64,000 nucleotides of DNA from Nonomuraea maritima (GTDB taxonomy: Bacteria > Actinomycetota > Actinomycetes > Streptosporangiales > Streptosporangiaceae), in contig NZ_FNFB01000001.1 in NCBI RefSeq assembly GCF_900100395.1, positions 434,001 to 498,000 on the forward strand, in the 5' to 3' direction. A program made the position numbers and the translations under genes. The notes below the pieces were generated by a model. The model was not told where the DNA came from and searched no databases. It saw only the letters and a list, made by a program, of their open reading frames with translations. Positions 42,339 through 50,761 of this stretch are shown one piece after another; position 1 is the first letter of the stretch; each line of letters starts with the position of its first letter.

Positions 42339-43201
42339 GCTTCCTCCTTCGAGTCGTCGACCGGGTAGTCGGCGCTGAGCGTCAGCTCGCGCCAGGCGTC
42401 GAAGCCGGCCTTGAGAGTGGTGAGCCGCCTGGTGGCGACGTCGTAGGCGGCCTTGCCGAGCAGCAGCCGCAGCGGCGGTTCCGGCGACTCGACCGCCGTG
42501 ATGATCGCCGCGGCGGCGCGATCGGGGTCGCCGGGCTGGCTGCCGTAGGTGGCCAGGGTGGAGGCGCGCCGGGCGCCGGCCGTCTCGTCGTAGTCGGCGA
42601 TGCGGGTCCTTGACTGCCGCATCGAGGGCCCGGACCAGTTCGTACGGAACGCGCCCGGCTCCACGATCGTGACCTTGATGCCCAGCGGGCCCACCTCGGC
42701 CGCGAGCGACTCCGACAGCCCTTCCACGGCGAATTTGGTGGCGTGGTAGTAGCCGGTCGCGCCGAACGCGGCCAGTCCGCCCAGCGACGAGATGTTCACG
42801 ACGTGGCCGGCGCGACGGGCGCGCATGCCGGGCAGGACGGCCTTGGTGACGTCCACCAGGCCGTGCACGTTCGTCGCGAACAGCGCCCTGACCTCGTCGT
42901 CCTCGCCCTCCTCAAGGGCGGCGAGATAGCCGTGACCGGCGTTGTTGACCAGCACGTCGATGCTGCCGAACCCGGCCGCCGCCGCCTTCACCGCCCGCTC
43001 GACCTGGTGCCGGTCGGTGACGTCGAGGGGCAGGGCGAGAGCACGGCCGGGGTGCGCGGCCACCAGGTCGGCCACCTGCTCGGGGGATCGGGCGGTGACG
43101 GCGGCACGCCCGCCACGGCCGAGCACGGCGGCGGCGAGTGCCCGGCCGAGACCGCTCGAACAGCCGGTGATGAACCAGACAGGGGTGTGGTCGATGCTCA
43201 T
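42335..43201 (-). CDS. Short-chain dehydrogenase/reductase
   Basis: 288 residues. TGCSSGLGRALAAAV cofactor motif, NNAGHGY, ISSLGG and YYHATKFAVEGLSESL carrying the catalytic Tyr and Lys. The longer C-terminus puts it in the YdaD/oxidoreductase-like SDR group. First gene of an SDR pair (stop overlaps the next start). 147 nt from the divergently named regulator gene, same strand. Substrate unknown. Confidence 0.9.
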   Translation of the reverse strand: MSIDHTPVWFITGCSSGLGRALAAAVLGRGGRAAVTARSPEQVADLVAAHPGRALALPLDVTDRHQVERAVKAAAAGFGSIDVLVNNAGHGYLAALEEGEDDEVRALFATNVHGLVDVTKAVLPGMRARRAGHVVNISSLGGLAAFGATGYYHATKFAVEGLSESLAAEVGPLGIKVTIVEPGAFRTNWSGPSMRQSRTRIADYDETAGARRASTLATYGSQPGDPDRAAAAIITAVESPEPPLRLLLGKAAYDVATRRLTTLKAGFDAWRELTLSADYPVDDSKEEA

Positions 43202-43348
43202 GAGACTCCAATGGGGTGTCGGTACCGGCCGGCACCGCCGCGGCGCACTCGCGGGTGCGTCGTCGTCGGTACGCGGGCATGCCGGGATGGCGCGACGGCG
43301 GTCGCGGTCGCGCGCGGATGTGAACGTGGGTCGGTCAGATGGTGCGGG

Positions 43349-44167
43349 TCAGGCCGTGAGGCTGCCCAGCAGGGAAAGGCGCTCCTCCGACGGGCTGCCC
43401 GGGTCGGCCTGGTAGACGACGAGCTGCTGCCCGGGCGCGCTGTTCACGGCCAGCGACTCGTAGTGCAGGATCAGCTCGCCCACCAGCGGGTGATGGAACC
43501 GTTTGGTCGCGTGGGTCTTCTGGCGGATGTCGTGGCGGGCCCACAACTCGCGGAACGTGGTGCTCTTCAGCGACAGCTCCCCGATCAGCTCGACCAGCTC
43601 GGGATCGTCGTAGTCGGTGCCTATGGACGAGCGCAGCCCGCCCACGGTGTCGATCGCGACCTGGTGCCAGTCGGGGTAGAACGTGCGCGCGCCGGGATCG
43701 AGGAACACCAGCCGCATCAGATCGCCGCTGTGGGTGTGCCCGGCGAACAGGGCCTCACCGAGCGCGTTGGCGGCCAGCACCGTCATGCGGCGCCCCAGCA
43801 CCACGGCCGGCGTCTGCGCCCAGGCCGCCATCATGCGCAGCAGGGCGTCCTCGACGCGCTCAGGCCCGCAGGACGGGCGCCTGTCCTCCATGGCCGGGTG
43901 GGCCAGCCGGTGCAGATGGGCCGTCGCGTCGTCCTCCAGCTTCAGCGCCCTGGCCAGCGCGTCGACCACCTGGGCCGACGGGTGCCGCTCGCGGCCCTGC
44001 TCAAGGCGGATGTAGTAGTCGGTGCTGACCCCGGCGAGCCGCGCCACCTCCTCGCGGCGCAGCCCCGTTACCCGGCGGCGCGCTCCGACCGGCATGCCGT
44101 GGTCCTCGGGTTGGAGCAGCTCGCGGCGGGCCCGCAGGAACTGCCCGAGCAGGTTCTCCGTGTCCAT
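43349..44167 (-). CDS. XRE-type regulator with MmyB ligand-binding domain
   Basis: 272 residues. N-terminal helix-turn-helix (RRVTGLRREEVARLAGVSTDYYIRLEQGRERHPSAQVVDALARAL) and a C-terminal MmyB-like PAS domain (PAVVLGRRMTVLAANALGEALF, RLVFLDPGARTFYPDW, FHHPLVGELILHYESL) that in relatives binds fatty-acid ligands. Such regulators usually repress neighbouring SDR genes and themselves. ATG 44167 lies 40 nt from an inverted repeat (44207-44237), the likely operator. A relic of this gene's 5' end recurs at 48.9 kb. Confidence 0.9.
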   Translation of the reverse strand: MDTENLLGQFLRARRELLQPEDHGMPVGARRRVTGLRREEVARLAGVSTDYYIRLEQGRERHPSAQVVDALARALKLEDDATAHLHRLAHPAMEDRRPSCGPERVEDALLRMMAAWAQTPAVVLGRRMTVLAANALGEALFAGHTHSGDLMRLVFLDPGARTFYPDWHQVAIDTVGGLRSSIGTDYDDPELVELIGELSLKSTTFRELWARHDIRQKTHATKRFHHPLVGELILHYESLAVNSAPGQQLVVYQADPGSPSEERLSLLGSLTA

Positions 44168-44206
44168 GTCCTCCAGGCTAGGCCGGGAACGCGCCGCTCA
44201 GGAGCC

Positions 44207-44237
44207 CTGAAGGTGGGCGGGAAACTCCCACCCTCAG
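44207..44237. promoter_or_regulatory. Inverted-repeat operator of the MmyB-type regulator
   Basis: CTGAAGGTGGG (44207-44217) and CCCACCCTCAG (44227-44237) form an 11-bp inverted repeat with one mismatch, around a GGGAAA element. Typical autoregulatory site in front of this regulator class. Confidence 0.65.
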
Positions 44238-44268
44238 AGCACAGCACCGCACGCGGGAAGGGCGGCCG

Positions 44269-47200
44269 TCATGCTCCCGCGTGCAGGAAGGCCGCCCAGG
44301 CCGACGGGCGGTCCGGCATGGCCTCGCGCAGGCGGCGCGTCACCGCGTGCATGGCCCGCGCACCGGGAAGCCGCTCCGGGGCGTCGAGCGCCGCACCCAG
44401 CTCGCGGTGGAACGCGGCGGCCGTCCGCGCGGCGACGTCGTCCCCGATCTCCCACAGCGTGGCCACCGCCTGCCCGTACCCGGCCAGCTGGAAGGCCGAG
44501 GCCAGGTGGATCGCCTCGTCGGCGAGCGAGCTCCCGCCGCGGGCGGTCGCGCAGGCCGACAGATAGGCCAGTTCGGCGCCGTCCAGCTGGAGCCGGCCGA
44601 TCTCGCTGAGGCCGAGCGGACCGTCGTGCAGCAGCAGGTGACTCGCCGACGGGTCGCGCGGGTCGCTGCCGGCGTGGCAGGCGAAGTGGGCGACGGCGGC
44701 GCGGGGCAGCGCCGCCAGCACGGCCTCGCGGGACGCGTCAGGACCGACCAGCGTCGCACCGCGGACGAGCGAGGCGACCTCGACCGCCTCGGCCGCCGTC
44801 CGCGGCAGCGGCGCCTGTCCCGGAGTCACCGGCATGGCCACGCTCAGCCCGCTGCGTGCCGCCGGCACGGCGCGCGAGCGGCTGTGCATCAGCGCCCGCA
44901 GCGTCGGCGTGTACGACGGGACCACCCGATCGAGCACGGACGCGCCCGGCACGTCGGGACGGCCCGCGGCGTGCAGCGGCAGGAAGGTGAGCGGTCCGGT
45001 GGGCGACCACCACAGCCGCGGCCGAAGCAGGCCCTCAGGAGACTCCGTGAGGCCCAGCTCGCCGAGGACCGGTTCGGCCACGACGTCCCACAGCCAGCCG
45101 AGCGTGTCGAGCAGCACCCGCTCCGCCTGACCGGCCAGCAGCCCGGAAGAGGCGTGCGCGGCCTGGACGGCGTCGTGGAACGCCTCGGCCTGGTCAGCGA
45201 GCTCGGCGGCACGCAGGTACGGCAGGGGCACCAGCCGTACGCCGTCGGTCGTCAGGATCAGCGCGTCGCAGCGGCGCCGGTTGACGTTGACGACCACCAC
45301 CGGCCCATCGGCGGCGACCGGCCGCAGGTCGGGCACGCCCAGCGGCAACGGCATCAGGAACCGTCCGAACTCGGGCAGCGCCTGGATCCGGCCGGACACC
45401 TCGGTCCACTCCTCGGTCACCGCGCGTAGGGCCGCCTGCTCGCCGGGCCCCGCCTCGCGGCCCGGGTTCTCGAGGAGCGGCCGTACCCGCTCCCGTACGG
45501 CGACGAACCGGGCGGCCAGGCCGGCGTCCGCGGCTCGCAGGTTCTCCAGCTCCACGCGCGCGTTGACGGCGCTCGTGAGCATCCGCCCGCGCCCCTCTTC
45601 GAGCGCCTCCAGCGCCGCGGCCGGGTCGCCGCCGTCGGCGGCGGCCGCGGCCTGGTACGACGCCATGCGCGCCAGCCCCGACCCGAGCTCGTCCCCCTCG
45701 TCGGGGACGGCGCCCATGGCACGCAGCCGCATCGCCGATCCCCACACGCACACGACCCACGCGGCCTGCGTCAGGTCCCGGGCGACGACCTGACGGGCGA
45801 GCCGGACGGCCTCCCGGTACGCGGGCTCCTCGTAGGTGAGCTGGTAACGCTGGAAGAGGGTGAGGCTGAGCTCCTTCAGCGCGGTCAGGTCGTCCGGCGC
45901 GGCGGCGAGCCGCTCGCGGTGGCGTCGCACCGCGTCCTCGAACACCGCGAGCGTCTCGAAAGGTGACACCACAGCTTGGCTCATCTGCGTCATCGAGCCC
46001 AGCATCGACGCGGACAGGTCCGCCCTGGCCATGATTGCCTGGGTCGTCTCCATCATGCGGGGCAGCAGGGCGAACGACCGCTCGTCAGGACCGCCTTGGC
46101 GCGCCCGTAAGAACTGGGTCAGCAGCAGGCCCAGCTCCAGCATGGAATGCTCAGGGCTGTCGCCGGGCACCTCGCGCAGGAGCCGCTCGTGGAGGTCGAG
46201 CAGCTCGTCCAGCTCGGCGTGGTCCGTGCGGTCCTCCGGCGGGTCGGCGGGGCCGCGCAGCACGGCCCTGAGCCGGTCCTCGGGGCTCAGGCGGCCCAAG
46301 TGCCTGCCCACGAGCTCGTCGACGAGTTCCTCCAGCTGGGGGCCGGACGAGGTACGCAGCAGGCGGGCCATGCCGTCCATGAGCTGCGCGCTCTGCCCCT
46401 CGCCTTCGGACGGCCCGATGCCGATCAACCGCAGCATGACGGCGAGCAAGTTGTCCGGCTCGTCCGGGACCCCGTCGCCGGTGGCCGGGATCACCCGCCG
46501 GAACAAGGCGGTCATCTCCTCCATCTGCCGCCTGGTGTCGACGCTGAGCGGGGGACGCGGCGCGACAGGCCCCGCCCGACCGGTCCGCAGCAGCTCCGCC
46601 GCAGCGAGCCTCCTCAGCAGCTCCTGCCGCCGCACAGGGTCAGGGGTGAGCTGCATCGCTCTGCCCAGCACGGTGACGGCCTCCTCTGCCGCCGGCCCGT
46701 CGCCGGTCCGTGCCAGAAGCATCAGCGTGGCGCCCAGGTCGGCGAGCATCTGCGGCAGGTTGCCGTCCTGGCTGGTCGCCGCGTCGACGGCGATCCTGGA
46801 GAACGCGGCGGACTGCGACAGCAGCGCCGGGTCGCGCGTCGCGACAGCCTTGGCCCGCACCGCCAGCGCCAGCCCGTTGGCGCAGCGCGCGCGGTGCGCG
46901 TCACCCTCGGGCATGCCGTCGAACGCCTCACGCAGGACGGCGACCGCCTCGTCGAGCTCCGGAGGCACGTCGCCGGGCAGCTCCGCAGGAAGGCCCAGCA
47001 GGAGCGCGTACCCGAGATCGCACAGGACGACCAGGCGGTACGGGTATCCCACGGGGAGCTTGGAGGCGACCATGCGCAGCAGCGCGACCGCCCACGGGGC
47101 ATCCTCGCCGCGGCCCCGGTCGGCGGAGCGCCGCAGCACGAACCTCGCGACCTCCGCGAGAGTCTCGAGGTACGCGTGCTGCAGCTCCTCCCCCACCAGC

Positions 47201-47493
47201 TGCAGGGTGTCGAACCACGAGCGCACCTCGTCCGGCAGCGTGTCCGGCTGTGACAGGTAGAGCGGCATGAGCAGCAGCGCCGCCCGCTCGCGGTCCTCCT
47301 CACGCGCGGCGGGCAGGGCGGTGGCACGCAGCCAGTACACCAGGCCTGCCGTGTGGAGCACCTGCCCGTCCGCCCCGTCAGGGACGGGCAGGTGGTCGAG
47401 CAGCCGCTCGACCTCGTCCAGCGCTTCTGGTTCGAGCACTCCGCCCGGCGTGAACAGCCGGGCCTGGAGGGTGGCGAGCAACTGGTCACGCAT
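44269..47493 (-). CDS. TPR-CHAT caspase-like protease
   Basis: 1074 residues. Residues 1 to about 700 are helical, TPR-like repeats. The C-terminal 330 residues form a CHAT (caspase HetF-associated with TPR) peptidase: VVVVNVNRRRCDALIL strands, LWWSPTGPLTFLPLHAAG, catalytic His940 in HFACHAGSDP and catalytic Cys981 in LAYLSACATARGG, followed by LADEAIHLASAFQLAGYGQAVATLWEIGDD. Both residues are intact. CHAT proteases act in gasdermin cleavage, type III-E CRISPR and other conflict systems. Third gene after a zinc-ribbon-like protein and a membrane protein; the start is 14 nt past the membrane gene. Function in this cassette is inferred. Confidence 0.9.
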   Translation of the reverse strand: MRDQLLATLQARLFTPGGVLEPEALDEVERLLDHLPVPDGADGQVLHTAGLVYWLRATALPAAREEDRERAALLLMPLYLSQPDTLPDEVRSWFDTLQLVGEELQHAYLETLAEVARFVLRRSADRGRGEDAPWAVALLRMVASKLPVGYPYRLVVLCDLGYALLLGLPAELPGDVPPELDEAVAVLREAFDGMPEGDAHRARCANGLALAVRAKAVATRDPALLSQSAAFSRIAVDAATSQDGNLPQMLADLGATLMLLARTGDGPAAEEAVTVLGRAMQLTPDPVRRQELLRRLAAAELLRTGRAGPVAPRPPLSVDTRRQMEEMTALFRRVIPATGDGVPDEPDNLLAVMLRLIGIGPSEGEGQSAQLMDGMARLLRTSSGPQLEELVDELVGRHLGRLSPEDRLRAVLRGPADPPEDRTDHAELDELLDLHERLLREVPGDSPEHSMLELGLLLTQFLRARQGGPDERSFALLPRMMETTQAIMARADLSASMLGSMTQMSQAVVSPFETLAVFEDAVRRHRERLAAAPDDLTALKELSLTLFQRYQLTYEEPAYREAVRLARQVVARDLTQAAWVVCVWGSAMRLRAMGAVPDEGDELGSGLARMASYQAAAAADGGDPAAALEALEEGRGRMLTSAVNARVELENLRAADAGLAARFVAVRERVRPLLENPGREAGPGEQAALRAVTEEWTEVSGRIQALPEFGRFLMPLPLGVPDLRPVAADGPVVVVNVNRRRCDALILTTDGVRLVPLPYLRAAELADQAEAFHDAVQAAHASSGLLAGQAERVLLDTLGWLWDVVAEPVLGELGLTESPEGLLRPRLWWSPTGPLTFLPLHAAGRPDVPGASVLDRVVPSYTPTLRALMHSRSRAVPAARSGLSVAMPVTPGQAPLPRTAAEAVEVASLVRGATLVGPDASREAVLAALPRAAVAHFACHAGSDPRDPSASHLLLHDGPLGLSEIGRLQLDGAELAYLSACATARGGSSLADEAIHLASAFQLAGYGQAVATLWEIGDDVAARTAAAFHRELGAALDAPERLPGARAMHAVTRRLREAMPDRPSAWAAFLHAGA

Positions 47494-47506
47494 GGGCGCC
47501 TCGCAG

Positions 47507-48388
47507 TTAGGTGGACTTCCTGAACCTTTCGCTGACCGTCTTCCCGCGAGCCGGCCGGACCGGCCGGGTCTCGTCGTCGAACCGTTCCAGCAGCTCGTGC
47601 AGGTACACGTCGACCGTGGCCTCGACGAGCTCGGCGTACACCTCGGCGGCGTCCCTCGACCGCCGCCACGCGACCAGGCCCACGACCAGCCCGATGACGG
47701 CGCTCGGCCACCACACCACGCCCAGCGCCGCGTACAGCACGGCCCATCCGCCCAGCACGGTCGCCTCGTCGAGCCGCCGCCGGCTCTCCGTGAGCGGCTC
47801 GCGCGCCGAGTCGGGCAGCAGCAGCCACAACCGGGGCCAGGCGGCGGTGAGGTCGAGGCCGTACTGCTTGCTCGTCCGCCGCGCGGGAGCGTGCAGCCGG
47901 TCGCCGATCCAGGTGGGACAGCGAGGCTCGGTGAGAGCGACAGCGTTCCTGGCCTCCGCGAGCTCGCCCAGGCGGGGGTGATCACCGCCGTCCAGGGCGT
48001 CGCGGTACTCCCGGTCGAGCCGCCGCCACTTCCCGCGCCGCCGCTCGGTGAGCGCTCTCGCCGCCCGGCGCGCGAAGAACGGCCAGCGGCCCGACAGCAG
48101 GTGCTCGACCGGCCTGCCGAGCGCTCTGGCGACGAACGCGCCGGCCGTGGCCGCGACGAGCAGCCCGACCAGCACCACGACGGTGCGCAGCGGGCCGTCC
48201 TGCTGGGCGCCGGCCGCCGCGGTGAGCGCGAGGAGCCTGCGCCACAGCAGTGCGGTGTCGGCCCAGTCGCGCTGCCCCAGCACCAGCGCCGCCGCGGCCA
48301 CGGCCGTGAACACCAGCCCCGGCAGGACGAGCAGCGCGACCCACCGCTCCGCGACCTTCTTGCCGAGTTCGGCGAGGAAGCCCGTCAT
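47507..48388 (-). CDS. CHAT-cassette membrane protein
   Basis: 293 residues. Hydrophobic helices at about 17-39 and 66-90, then a roughly 120-residue charged cytosolic domain, then a helix pair at about 215-245, and a charged C-terminal tail (DVYLHELLERFDDETRPV). I recognise no known family; it is not gasdermin-like by length or by an autoinhibitory tail pattern, but it could still be the membrane effector or substrate of the CHAT protease. Coupled between the small protein (9-nt gap) and the CHAT gene. Confidence 0.8.
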   Translation of the reverse strand: MTGFLAELGKKVAERWVALLVLPGLVFTAVAAAALVLGQRDWADTALLWRRLLALTAAAGAQQDGPLRTVVVLVGLLVAATAGAFVARALGRPVEHLLSGRWPFFARRAARALTERRRGKWRRLDREYRDALDGGDHPRLGELAEARNAVALTEPRCPTWIGDRLHAPARRTSKQYGLDLTAAWPRLWLLLPDSAREPLTESRRRLDEATVLGGWAVLYAALGVVWWPSAVIGLVVGLVAWRRSRDAAEVYAELVEATVDVYLHELLERFDDETRPVRPARGKTVSERFRKST

Positions 48389-48397
48389 GGCGCGCGC

Positions 48398-48772
48398 TCA
48401 CCCCTCGGCCGAGAAACGCAGCGCCTGCTCGTGGATCTCGCAGCTCGGGACCTCCGCGTCGGCCTCGCGGTGCACGACGCGCGTACAGGTCTCCTTCGGG
48501 CACACATACACGCCCGTGATCGGCCTGCGCTCGCCGTCGACCGGGGTCGGCAGGGCGGATCGGGTGTCCACTTCCTCGGCTGCGGGGACGGTGTCGATGC
48601 CGAGCTGGTCGAGCAGCGCACCGACGGGCTCGCCGCGGCGGGCCGCCCGCAACACCTGCGCCATGAGGGCTCGGCGGCCGGCCGAGGCGGGGCCGCGTAA
48701 CAACGTCCGTAAGTGCGGCACGGCAGCGCAGAACGCCGCCAATGCCTGCTCCTGGTCGGGCTGAGCGGACAC
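48398..48772 (-). CDS. CHAT-cassette small protein with zinc-ribbon-like tail
   Basis: 124 residues from GTG 48772. N-terminal helical half (QEQALAAFCAAVPHLRTLLRGPASAGRRALMAQVLRAARRGEPVGALLDQLG) resembles small effector-associated adaptor domains. The C-terminal half has YVCPKETCTRVVHREADAEVPSCEIHEQ with a CxxxxC...CxxH set that could hold zinc. First gene of the cassette. Family unknown; a sensor or adaptor for the CHAT protease is an inference from order and size. Confidence 0.7.
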   Translation of the reverse strand: MSAQPDQEQALAAFCAAVPHLRTLLRGPASAGRRALMAQVLRAARRGEPVGALLDQLGIDTVPAAEEVDTRSALPTPVDGERRPITGVYVCPKETCTRVVHREADAEVPSCEIHEQALRFSAEG

Positions 48773-48859
48773 GGCTCGCCTTCCGACGCGCGCGGATCGT
48801 ACGACGAGGAAGATCCTAACCGCGCTGCGGCGGTCCTGCGGGGGGAAGCGGCCGGCCGG

Positions 48860-48997
48860 CGGCGCGCGCCGACCGGCATGCCGTGGCGGGCCCGCAGGAA
48901 CTGTCCGAGCAGGTGCTCCGTGTCCCCGTCCGCCGGGCCAGGCCGGGAACGCGCCGCTCAGGAGCCCTGAAGGTGGGCGGGAAACGTCCACCTTCAG
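48860..48997 (-). pseudogene. Relic copy of the MmyB-type regulator promoter and 5' end
   Basis: Matches 44083-44237: same CTGAAGGTGG operator (48967-48976, with perfect 10-bp partner 48988-48997), the GGCCGGGAACGCGCCGC spacer, and codons for TEHLLGQFLRARHGMPVGARRR versus TENLLGQFLRARR..HGMPVGARRR. The start codon has become GGG and 29 bp are missing inside. Together with the intact copy it brackets the CHAT cassette. Confidence 0.8.
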
Positions 48998-49086
48998 GGC
49001 CGAGGGTCGGCGGCCACGCCGCCGATGTCTGCTCCTGGACGGGCGGAGAGACCGTCCGACGAGAATCCGCGCGGCGGGGGCGGCGG

Positions 49087-49878
49087 CTAGCGGCGGTCGG
49101 CAGGGGTGACCGAGTTGGGGATGGCGCCGCCGTAGCGGCGGTCGCGCTTGGCGAAGATCTCGCACGCCTCCCACAGGTCGCGGCGGTCGAAGTCGGGCCA
49201 GAGCCGGTCGAGGAAGACCATCTCGGCGTACGCCGACTGCCACAGCAGGAAGTTGGAGATGCGCTGCTCACCCGACGAGCGCACGAACAGGTCGACCGGC
49301 GGGATCTCGGGCTCGTCGAGATAGCGGGCGAACACGTCCTCGTCGACCTTCGACGGCTTGACCCGTCCGGCCGCGATGTCCTCGGCCAGCTTGAGCGCGG
49401 CCTGCACGATCTCGGCCTGGCCACCGTAGTTGACGCAGAACTGCAGCGTCAGCTTGGTGTTGGCGACGGTCATCTCCTCGGCGGCCTGCAGCTCGCCGAT
49501 GACGCTCTTCCACAACCGGCCGGGCCGGCCCGCCCAGCGGACGCGCACCCCCATGGCGTTGAGCTCGTCACGCCGCCGCCGGATGACATCGCGGTTGAAC
49601 CCCATGAGGAAGCGCACCTCGTCGGGCGAGCGCCGCCAGTTCTCCGTGGAGAACGCGAAGGCGCTGAGATAGGGGACGCCCAGCTCGAGAGCTCCTTCGA
49701 TGACGTCGAACAACGAGGCCTCGCCCGCCTTGTGCCCCTCGGTGCGGGGCAACCCGCGCGCTTTGGCCCACCGGCCGTTGCCGTCCATGATGATCGCCAC
49801 GTGGCGGGGCACGAGATCGCCGGGGATCGGCGGCGGGATCGCGCCGGACGGGTGCGGGGTCGGAGGACGTACGTTCAC
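49087..49878 (-). CDS. uppS: Isoprenyl transferase (undecaprenyl diphosphate synthase family)
   Basis: 263 residues. cis-Prenyl chain elongation of IPP for cell-wall lipid carrier. Signatures: [27 protein letters not shown] with catalytic Asp near residue 32, [24 protein letters not shown] and [27 protein letters not shown]. Start overlaps the recO stop (ATGA), a conserved actinobacterial pair. Confidence 0.95.
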   Translation of the reverse strand: MNVRPPTPHPSGAIPPPIPGDLVPRHVAIIMDGNGRWAKARGLPRTEGHKAGEASLFDVIEGALELGVPYLSAFAFSTENWRRSPDEVRFLMGFNRDVIRRRRDELNAMGVRVRWAGRPGRLWKSVIGELQAAEEMTVANTKLTLQFCVNYGGQAEIVQAALKLAEDIAAGRVKPSKVDEDVFARYLDEPEIPPVDLFVRSSGEQRISNFLLWQSAYAEMVFLDRLWPDFDRRDLWEACEIFAKRDRRYGGAIPNSVTPADRR

Positions 49879-50609
49879 ACTGGCTCCCTTTCAACGTGTC
49901 GAAGAGAGCGTATGCCGTGCTCGAGATGCCACTGCAGGTAGGCGGCGACGAGCCCGCTGCACTCACCGCGGTGGCGTGACTCGGAGGCGTCGGCGGTGGC
50001 CCAGTCGCCGCGCAGCAGCGCCGTCATGAGCCTGATCGTCTCACCTGCCGGGACGACGGCGCCGGCCGGCTTGCACGCCCCGCACACCACGCCACCGGCC
50101 ACGATGGCGAACGCCCTGATCGCCGGGGCCTGGCACTTGGCGCAGGCCTCCAGCGCGGGGGCGTAGCCCGCCACGGCCAGCGAGCGCAGGAAATAGGCGT
50201 CGAGGACGAGCCTGGCCTCGTGCTCGCGCTCGGCGAGCGTGCGCAGCCCGCCCACCAGCAGCAGGAACTGCCGCAGCGCGGGCTCCTTCTCACCGTGGGT
50301 CAGCCGGTCGGCCGTCTCGAGCATCGCGCTGCCGGCGGTGTAGCGGGGATAGTCGCTGGCCAGCGCCTCTCCGTAGGGCCTGATCGTCTCCGCCTGCGTG
50401 ACGACGTCGAGCGTGCGCCCGGTGTGCAGCTGCACGTCGACGTGCGTGAACGGCTCCAGCCGGCCTCCGAAGCGCGAGGTGGTGCGCCGGACGCCCTTCG
50501 CCACGGCCCGGATCTTGCCGGTACGCCTGGCCAGGATGGTGATGATCCGGTCAGCCTCACCGAGCTTCTGCGTGCGCAGGACCACGCCTTCGTCACGGTA
50601 GAGACTCAT
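49875..50609 (-). CDS. recO: DNA repair protein RecO
   Basis: 244 residues. Anneals ssDNA and loads RecA in RecFOR repair. OB-fold N-terminus [42 protein letters not shown], helical middle, and a Cys4 zinc motif CAKC...CGACK. Followed with ATGA overlap by uppS. A short hairpin (CCGCCC/GGGCGG, about 50628-50646) lies just upstream. Confidence 0.94.
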   Translation of the reverse strand: MSLYRDEGVVLRTQKLGEADRIITILARRTGKIRAVAKGVRRTTSRFGGRLEPFTHVDVQLHTGRTLDVVTQAETIRPYGEALASDYPRYTAGSAMLETADRLTHGEKEPALRQFLLLVGGLRTLAEREHEARLVLDAYFLRSLAVAGYAPALEACAKCQAPAIRAFAIVAGGVVCGACKPAGAVVPAGETIRLMTALLRGDWATADASESRHRGECSGLVAAYLQWHLEHGIRSLRHVEREPV

Positions 50610-50761
50610 TCGGACATCTTACGACCGCCCGGTGTCACGGGCGGCCCGGACGGCACCGGGATGCTCCAGTGGCACGACTTTACGTCCGTCTCACTAGACT
50701 TTGACCTCTGTCCCCGCATTACCCGGTGTTCAACCCCCCGCTACCGCCTCGAAAGGGAGTC

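Noticed and set aside
42743..44566. 607-codon plus-strand frame over the SDR and MmyB-type regulator region
   Set aside because: Antisense to three recognisable genes with no family resemblance of its own.
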